Assembly: GCF_002088235.1 (NCBI RefSeq)
Contig: NZ_AQQV01000001.1
Location: 1,302,001-1,366,000, forward strand
DNA length: 64,000 nucleotides
Source: Oceanococcus atlanticus
Lineage (GTDB): Bacteria > Pseudomonadota > Gammaproteobacteria > Nevskiales > Oceanococcaceae
Direction of reading: 5' to 3'
Below, in pieces: positions 26,467 through 34,700 of this stretch. The position numbers were made by a program, and so were the translations under genes. Position 1 is the first letter of the stretch. Every line of letters begins with the position of its first letter. The notes beneath the pieces are model-generated. The model saw only the letters and a program-made list of their open reading frames with translations. It was not told where the DNA came from and did no database searches.

Positions 26467-27211
26467 GAAAATATTGTTGATCTCAAACCCCGGCGAGCCC
26501 GGTGCAGAAAATTACTGTGAGGGGGTTAATGTCGATGTTCGTGAGTACAAAAGCTATTTCACATCACCAATTGGCGGCGCGTGGACGGCAGACGAGATTC
26601 GTCATCTCGATCGCCCGAGGGTCGATGATGTACGTCAGGAAATTAGCGCCCTTGCTAATCTCGATTACTCCCTTGTGATTTTTTGTGGGCACGGCTGGTA
26701 TTCAGCCACTGACAGCTCAACGATTTTGGAACTCCGTGCTGGACAGTCGATGGACGAGGCAGAGCTTCGCTATCAAGGTGCAAAGAGAACAATTCTCCTA
26801 GACTGCTGCCGCAAGGTGTATCGTGAGAGTCTTAAAGAAGAGCTTTTGGCCAAGTCCTTGAATTTTTGTGAAGATCACCGTCTGTCTGGTGCGGAATGCC
26901 GCAAATACTACGAATCTGCGATCTCCAACGCGTCGGCAGGGTTGGTCATCCTGCATGCGTGCGATGTAAATGAGACAGCGGGAGATGATAGTAAAAGAGG
27001 CGGTTACTACAGTGACGGCCTCCGTCGCAGCGCTTTAGATTGGGACCGGGCAACCGCAATTGATCTTAGTCAGAACTACAGAATTTGTAGCGTTGTCGAG
27101 TCGCACGGAAACGCTAGTGAGCTTGTGGGAAGGAGAAGCGGAGGACGACAAAATCCACAAATTGAGAAACCCAGAAGCAAACCATATTTCCCATTCGCAG
27201 TGTTGGCCTAA
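26459..27211 (+). CDS. Caspase-like (C14) protease in an integron cassette
   Basis: This 250-residue protein resembles the caspase/metacaspase p20 core. The catalytic His lies in LVIFCGHGWYS (near residue 78) and the Cys in ILLDCCRKVY (near residue 118), each after a hydrophobic strand and at normal spacing. The C-terminal YYSDGLRRSALDW resembles the later caspase strand region that follows the active site. It has no N-terminal recognition domain of its own. The start overlaps the upstream membrane-protein gene, and the stop lies in the GCCTAAC left core of the terminal attC. Bacterial caspases commonly act in abortive infection, so a defence role is inferred from family and context. Confidence 0.78.
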   Translation: MNKKILLISNPGEPGAENYCEGVNVDVREYKSYFTSPIGGAWTADEIRHLDRPRVDDVRQEISALANLDYSLVIFCGHGWYSATDSSTILELRAGQSMDEAELRYQGAKRTILLDCCRKVYRESLKEELLAKSLNFCEDHRLSGAECRKYYESAISNASAGLVILHACDVNETAGDDSKRGGYYSDGLRRSALDWDRATAIDLSQNYRICSVVESHGNASELVGRRSGGRQNPQIEKPRSKPYFPFAVLA

Positions 27212-27345
27212 CAACAAATTGTGTGAGTGGCAAAGCAAATATCGAGCAACCGTCAGCTGGTTGGAGGGTTCGCCTTGGTTAGCGTCAGTTCTTGTGTTGA
27301 TGCCACAATCGTCGCACGAGGATTGAGTGTCAGCTATTTGCCGGT
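27206..27345 (+). repeat. Right boundary of array 1
   Basis: This opens with the attC left core GCCTAAC (27206-27212). From there to about CAGCTATT at 27345 it resembles 47564-47695, the end of array 2. The best-matching parts are AACAAC next to the core, TCGCCTT, and TTGTGTTGATGCCACAATCG. No standard GTTRRRY right core is found. Confidence 0.6.
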
Positions 27346-27497
27346 CACTACCGTTGATCACATGGACAGGTTTTACTAACCCCAAACACTTGGAACAGGT
27401 TCACGACTCTATTCCCAGGCTCGCGACCTTAATTCCCCACCACAGTTGGTCAGCCACCGTCGCCGATTGATCATGACCAACAATTTCTGATACCGGC

Positions 27498-27525
27498 GGA
27501 GAGCGGAGAGCGGAGAGCGGAGAGC
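27498..27525 (+). repeat. Four tandem copies of GGAGAGC
   Basis: The 7-mer GGAGAGC occurs four times in a row without error, ending 10 nt before the start of the 85-residue gene. It contains GGAG, so each unit could resemble a ribosome site, and the copy number is prone to slippage. Confidence 0.9.
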
Positions 27526-27534
27526 AATAGAATT

Positions 27535-27792
27535 GTGGTTATGGACGACGAGCGCTGGAAATACCGTACACACAAAGGCGCACGCTTGGCGATGCTCGAA
27601 AGAAACCTTACGCAAACGGTCCGCGAGCGATTGGAAGGAATGCAGGCGCACAATCAACTCGACACGTCGCACGCGCGTGACATGCGCGAGCGCAAACGAC
27701 GGGACTATTCCCGCTGGTTGTTCTACGACGACTGCTCAAAGCCCGCTTCGAGCATGCAACAGACGACGAAACCCACGTCCGGCGACCAATAG
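27535..27792 (+). CDS. Small charged protein with a paralogue at the far end of the island
   Basis: This 85-residue, highly charged protein starts at GTG (27535) or ATG (27541). It contains YRTHKGARLAMLERNL and TVRERLEGMQAHNQL. The leftward gene at 63359-63565 has the same pattern (YGTHEGARDFMIKRNL and SVRERLEEMQALNQL), which supports both as real. A helical, DNA- or protein-binding role such as an antitoxin is possible. It lies downstream of the tandem GGAGAGC repeat. Confidence 0.6.
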   Translation: MVMDDERWKYRTHKGARLAMLERNLTQTVRERLEGMQAHNQLDTSHARDMRERKRRDYSRWLFYDDCSKPASSMQQTTKPTSGDQ

Positions 27793-27985
27793 CTCGTAAA
27801 GCGAGCCGTCGAGCTCTTTGCTTGCTTGTACGCAGGAGACGAAGTCCCAAGTAACGGTTTGTCGTATAGGTGACGCCCCCCGAGACTTGAAGTTTAAGTT
27901 ACTCGTAGCTGGACATGGCTGCTCATGTCACGGCGCGCCGATAGCACGGTACGGAGAGTGCCTATTGACGGCCAGATTGTGGGCC

Positions 27986-28280
27986 GATCTGTTCTTCGCC
28001 GAGTTTGACCATGAGGGTTGGATGTACGGAGAAGCAAAATTGCATGACATCCTCAAGGAATGGGATAGCGTCGACGTCCACAAAACAACACCGATTTTAT
28101 TGACTTTTCGTCCACCGCTGGATGCACATCGGCCAAGCCGAGGAACGAAAGTGGGTCATTTTGCTCTCGCAATACAGCCGCGGCTCGCGTGAGTTGCGCC
28201 GGTGCGCCGCTACCTGCGTGGCGCCCTGGACCTAAAGAAAGGAGAATTGGTTGCCCAGTCGCTCAAATGCTTTCCGGGCA
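27986..28280 (+). pseudogene. Remnant of a lipoprotein hydrolase gene
   Basis: The translation DLFFAEFDHEGWMYGEAKL and onward to PILLTF matches the intact gene at 49179-50474 (DLFFVEFDDEGWMYGDAQL). A second block, GALDLKKGELVAQSLKC, matches GALERKKGELVADSLKC. The two blocks are 111 nt apart here but about 227 nt apart in the intact gene, so about 117 nt are lost. The signal peptide, the catalytic GHSFG and the C-terminus are missing. Nothing further is seen from 28281 to 28456. Confidence 0.8.
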
Positions 28281-28456
28281 GACCGGCAGCTCACCGGAGG
28301 ATATCCGGGAGCTGATAGTCCAGGGTTAACGGGTCATGTACTGGCCGCAGGCCGGAGCCATGCAAGTTTTGGATGCTGTGCCCGGCATGCGCGAGGTGGT
28401 CGAACGTCCATGACGTAGGCCACGGTCATTGTTCTATTTGCAAACTTCCACCACGC

Positions 28457-28750
28457 TCATCTCGTGGCACCGCCTCCGCAAATGCGGTTCGCCTTGGAGT
28501 AGACAAGCATCGACCCAAGAATGAAGACCAGGAAATAGAGAATTCCAAGCATCATGGTCGTTGTCGTCTGGGCAATTAGATTCAGCTTCATAAGAACCAA
28601 CGGAAATACAGACATCAGGCCACAAACAATTCCGAAGACGCCCGATGGGCGTTGATCTTCGCGCTGAAGATGGCTCCGCCGCCTGGCAAAATACCAGACA
28701 GCGCCCAGCAGACCGAGCCCCAGTAGGACGACCTCAATATCAGTTGCCAT
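28457..28750 (-). CDS. Small membrane protein, candidate immunity to the YD-repeat toxin
   Basis: This 97-residue protein has three hydrophobic segments (IEVVLLGLGLLGAVWYFA, VFGIVCGLMSVFPLVLM and MLGILYFLVFILGSMLVY). I chose the ATG at 28750, which overlaps the 3' end of the giant toxin gene by 11 nt, over longer frames that run back into that gene. A short gene directly after and coupled to an Rhs-type gene is the normal position of its immunity protein, and a membrane protein would suit a toxin acting on membranes. Function is inferred from position. Confidence 0.6.
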   Translation of the reverse strand: MATDIEVVLLGLGLLGAVWYFARRRSHLQREDQRPSGVFGIVCGLMSVFPLVLMKLNLIAQTTTTMMLGILYFLVFILGSMLVYSKANRICGGGATR

Positions 28751-31700
28751 AGTAGCGGTCCAGTGTGTCGACGGCACTAAGTGTTCCAGCTCCAACCTCC
28801 GCCGTTAGACCGGTATTGGTAGCCGTACGGAAAGCAGACACGAAGTCACTGCGAATATGGTTGAAAAGCTTGAAGGCGCCCGGTTGCACGACCGGCCGGA
28901 GAAGCCCAAAACCGGAGGAGCCGATGTTCACGACATCCACCGCCAGATTCCCCGCGCTGCCCCCTATTAGAGAAGTCGCTTGGCTACGGACGAATCCAGG
29001 CTGTCCAGTCAGGCCTTCCTGTATATTGCTGGCCCCCAGGGTCGCCAAAGGCCCACCGACAGTGCAACCGGCGACCGTCGCGCAGAGAGAACCCCCAAGG
29101 AGAACTTGGCCAGCCCCACCGATGGTGGTCGCCGTCCTGAAGACAATATTGCCGCCTTCGTCCAAGACGAAGTTGCCAAGCCGCTGAGCGCGCTGCCGCA
29201 AGCTCTCGCGATGCGCTTCATGGTTGAAAGCTTGGATGAACACTCCCGTCACCGCTCCGTTTGCAAACTTACCGCCGCCTAGCGCTGACGCCGTACCCCC
29301 GACTATTGCCGCAGCCGAAATACGCGAAAAACTATTCGCCACATTGACGCCACCTTCACCCGTGCCGACAAACGGCGATGCGGCCTGGGTAAAGCCTCCC
29401 GATAGAAAACCAGCCCGGAAACTCCCACCGGAAATAGCTTGCCTCTGGCCACCTATCAATCCGTGAGCGACAACCTTCTTGGCAAAATTGGAAGAAAGAA
29501 ACTTTGGATCTCCATAAACTTCACCCACAGTAAAGCTTAGACCAGCGGCAACGCCACCAACAACCGCCGCACGCAAATCCCCGTCAGATGTAATTAGACC
29601 AGCTGCGAACCCTTTTCCTACAGCAGCAAGCTGCCCACCTGGAATAGGTATGAGCGCGATTCCAATATTGGTCAATAAAGGCTCATCGAAAACCTCACCA
29701 GCTGTTATCAGAACCGCGGCCGCGATCGCAAAAGGAATCCAATGTCCGCTAGGATCTGTATACGTCAGTGGCGCATTCAACGTGTAGCTGTATCGGTTCA
29801 GCCCCTGCGTATTGAGTGGTAATTGCACAATGGGGTCCGGGCTCGTGAAACGACCTAGCAGCGGGTCGTAAACACGCCCGCCCATATGCACTAAGCCGAC
29901 GCCACCCAATGTCTCATGACCGCCATAGCCTTTCTCGGTTGAATAGCGATCAAAGTAAGTCAGAGAACCATCCGTATCCCGGCTGCCGTCCAGACTCCTC
30001 CTCTGCCCAAAAGCGTCGTAGGAGAATCGATCCACAACCAGACCGCTTTGCGTGATTGCAACCACAGACCCGAGATGGTCCTGATGTTGAAAACGCACTT
30101 CTCGATCAATAGCGCCTCGCCGGACGACAGTTCCTAACCTTCGGTCTCCCGCGATTATTTGGAAGTGATATTCGGGCTCACCAAAGTCATGTACTTCAAG
30201 CACGCCGCCTAAATACTGGACCTTTCCTGACCTGACGCCTTCTTTCACCTGCTCAGAGACACTTCGCTCTATTAGCTCACGGTCAGGTCCGTATTTGAAG
30301 CTTTCTGTGTTGGTCCAACTCGAGTGGCAACCCAGCTCGGTGGTTGCTTGACCTGACGGCGTGCCGGGGCAACCATCTACAACGTTAGGTACACCATCTC
30401 CGTCCAAGTCCGTGGGGTCTGTGCGACCAACGGAAGAATTCACGAAAACCGTGTTCGGACCAACGTAGGGATCGCTGTATCGATAAACTGGCGAACCATC
30501 TGTGGTGTCAACCGTTGCCAGGTATTTCACCCGAACACGGAAGTTATATAGACCGTATTTCAGGTCGCCGACCTGGAACACGATTGGCTGATGAGTCGCA
30601 TCATCTGAGATAGTTGCAACAGTCTCTCCCACGTAGTCAATCGTTACGGCGGTCAAGGCCACAAGCGTATCAGCCAGTTGCTGAGGATCAGGCAGGTCTC
30701 CAGTTGGATCGTTTTGCTCGATAAATTCCTCGACGGCATCGGCCAACTCCTGCACTTCGGCATTGGGATCAAGCTCGCTTATTGCAACTAGGACAGCCAT
30801 TGCGTACGCAAAGTATTCCGCAATGACCTCCTGTAACTCTCGCGCGACCCTTTCAACCTCCTCCTCAACTTCGTCGCCTGTTTTTGTTGTATCCGCATAG
30901 ATTTCGGCTACAAGGCTTTCCGCATCTGCTACTGCTTTTCCAATTTCCGGCCCAATCAGGGCCAAAATGTCGACAATAATCTGCTGATATGGAGCTACTA
31001 CCTCGTTTGGCTCTAAGTCCCCCAACCTCTCGACAAGGCCTTCTACAGTATTAACTGCCGCCTCACCGTAGCCCAATACGATCGGGGCGACTTGTGCAAT
31101 CACCTCGTTGACCTGACCAGAAGCTCCCTCAATCTCCTGAATTACCTCTTGGTACAGCAACAAGAGAAACTCGGCATATCCGGCGATGATTGCTTGTGGA
31201 TCGACATCAGAAATGATGCTCACTATAGCCCCAACCATCGGCTCAACATCGTCCATGACGCCATCAGCCGCAGTTTCAATATATTCCTGAATAGCTGAGG
31301 CAAGCACCAAAACGTTTTGGACGAAATTCAGGAATACCTCGACAGAGGAGCCGCCCATATCCAACGCATCTTGATATGCGTCATAAACGAGCTCGACGAT
31401 AACATCCGCCGGTACAGAACCTCCTGGATCATCAATGATGGCAAGAACCAGCGTCGCCCCAAAGAGCATCACGTCGTAGATCGGCGTGTCATAATAGAGC
31501 TGCGTGATTAAATCGAAAGTAAGCTCTAGATACGGGTTTGAAATCTCACCAATGGGAGTGATTATTTCATGAGCAATTCCAACAAGAACTTCAGGGTCTG
31601 ACAGCTCATCAATCGATTCAAGCAACGATGGAACTAAGGTTACTGCCAGGTTGTAGCCATCAATGGCCAGTTCTAAGCTAGGCTCTACCGCCTGCTCACG

Positions 31701-34700
31701 CACGAATGCAAAGAGAGCATCTCGAATACCGTCAAAATCTCCAGTGGAATTCTCAATAACTTCACTAATGCCTTCGACCAGATTTGCGAGTAGATCTGGA
31801 TCTAGACTTTCAATCTGATCAATAACCAGAGCATCTACCTGGTTATAGGCTTGATCGAAGGTATCAACAACGAGATTCACCGGATCGGACGCCACGTCGC
31901 CGATCAGATCGGCAGCCAATGCTTGGACAATTCCGACGTTACCCACCATTGTTTCTGATAGGTAGTTCAGATAATCCACGAGATACGGAACTACCTCGTC
32001 CGGTTCCATAACGCTGGGATTAAGACTTACGACGCTATTGATCGCCCAAGCATAGAGCAACACCGTAATTTCCACGGCCTCCGCCAAGATGTCGGCGACG
32101 GGTTCATCGCTTTGAGCTCGAGTAGGTCGATCTTGACCTAGCGCTGACAGCAGAGGCATCAACCGCTGCTGGAGTAGGACATCAGTGTCCCCCGCCATTT
32201 CACTGCCAAAATGCTGGCCGACCCACGCGGTTATGGCGCCGACATCACCGTCGCTCTTTTTCAACGCCGCATTAGCATAAATCAAGAGCGCCAAGATTGA
32301 GCTGAAATGCGACCCCACGCCGGATCCTTGGTTACTCGACGTTGCTGGAACCGACCCCAAGCCGAGTAATCCGGATACGTCCGACAAGCCGGATGTGACG
32401 TCCTCTGCCTGCGCTTCCAAATTCAGATTATCAAGCGGTGTTTCAAATCCGAGCATGGTCCGAGATTGCAGCAAAATCTCGTCGGACCAGTCCGACGCCC
32501 GTCCGACCATTAGTTCAATCGCCACGGGCACGAGAAGCTCGTCATTTCCGGGGCACGTATCGCATGCAATCGACGTTGGCCTACTCGCCAATACTTCAAC
32601 CCAAGGATTAAGCGAAATTTCTGCGATGTACTGCGTGTGAGTGTCGTTTTGCCCCGCTGCCCGCCGCGCCTCCTCGCCTGTTGGTGGCTCAGCGTACGCC
32701 GATGCTATTGGCCTAGTGCTCGGGTCGAAATCACTTTCGATATTATACAGACGGGAGATTCGGGACGGTTTATTGAAAGGCGTCCAATCAACCAATGCAT
32801 CCATGCCATAAAGCATGTTGCCATTTTCGTCATAGTCAAACTGTTGGAGACCGCTTTCATTTTGCACGGCTCGAATGCGATTCCCACCCGAATACAGGTA
32901 AGTGCCGACATCCGATTTATACGCAATGTTCCCGCTGTTTGTGTAGTCCAAACTTAGCGACGGACTTCCGTTTAACGTGACCGACGTTAGGCGGTGAAGC
33001 CCGTCATAACCGAATTGTTCATCAATTCCACTAACAGGGTCTACTCGCGATTCAAGATGACCTTCTGCGGTCCAGGTTGTAGATTCGCTATGAGCTATGA
33101 TCGAAGAAGTGATCGCTCGTGTTTCAGTTGATAGTGGGCGACCAGACGCCCTGTCGAAATGGTTATATGTCTTGAAGCCAGACTCGAAGCGCTGCTCCTC
33201 TATCTGTCCAAACGCATCTTGGGCAATGGCCTGCCAAAGTATTGTCTCGCCCTCATCTCGAACAATGACAAGATATCCGTAAGCATTGTATCGGTAGCGA
33301 AACCATTCCGTGATGCCGTTGATCTCGACTTGTCGGATACCCAACTTGTTCTGAGCATTCCACGTTTGAGTTTCAACGGCAGTTTGTCCACCATGCTTTG
33401 TCGTTATCTTGCGCGGTCGAGAATGTTGATCGTAAGCAAACACCTGAGAGTACCCAGGAGCGGTGATTGAGGTTGGCTTTCCGATAGCATATGCAGCGTT
33501 ATCATAAGTCCAGCTGGCAGTCCCCTCAGGACCAACACGAGTTTTGACTCGCCCCAAACGATCATATTCAAAGGTAGTAGTCTGGTTTTTCGCATCTGTC
33601 TGCGAACTCAGCTGTCCAAACGCATCATAGCTATACGACCAGGCGCCAAGGTCCGGGTCGGATAAAGCTTTCTTATATCCAAACTGATCGTAAGAAATTT
33701 GTTGCGTAAGACCAGTAGGTCCCGTGGTGCTGATCAGATTGCCGCGAGCATCGTACGCATAGTAAGACACAACAGAACCGCCATCCCGACTCTCTACGAC
33801 CTTTCCTTGAGCGTTTTTTCTCGTGAACTTGGTCTTTCCTTCTGCGTCGGTCCTGGTAACCTGCAAACCATCAATGGCGTGCTCCACGGTTCCAATTTCG
33901 CCATCCTCAGAAATCGGATGTACCTCTCGAATCCGGCGACCGAGAACATCGTACTCAAAAGTGGAATGGTACTTTGGGCCACCCGCAAAATATGGGCGAG
34001 AAACCTTTTCAACCCGGCCCAGCGGGTCGTAGTGTGTTTCAGAATAGATCCAATTTCCATCAAATCCGATTGTTGCAGAGACAATCTCGCGTTCATTTTT
34101 ATTGAAAACCGTGTAGCTCTCTGACCCGTCACTAGCGGTTGTTCTGATCATGTAGACGCCGTCTGCCGGGCAAGTTGAGTCGCACCAGTTGTGCTCAGTT
34201 ATGACAGTTGAGTTTGTTGGTGAAATCTCTGCAATCACGCGTCCGAACGGGTCAACTGTTTGTCGGGTCACAACATCGTTTGCGTCGGACTGATAGATAA
34301 GAACACCAAATTTGCTTTCGTGTTGCATCTCAATCGTATGACCGAGTGCATTGGTCGCCGACTCAACAAAGCGACCTTGGTCATCAAAGACCTGACTTTC
34401 AGACCGCGTTTCCCCCTGCGCCTGGCTCTCCGTTGAAATCCTGTTACCAAAGGCATCATGCCTAAAGGTCGTAGAGAGTTGCTTGCTCGTCAATGGATGA
34501 ATGGTTTCATTAGTAAGCAGGCCAGTCATAGCGTCATAGGAAAACTGAGTTGTGTCTGTGACGCTCGGCTCACCCGACTTATGGTGAGTCACACGAGCCT
34601 GTTGCAATCGGCACAGGTACCAATTAGCCACATCATTTTCGTAGACGTTTTGCGTCACCTTTGACGCAAAACTCCCATCTGAGGTCTGGCTTGTTGTGGT

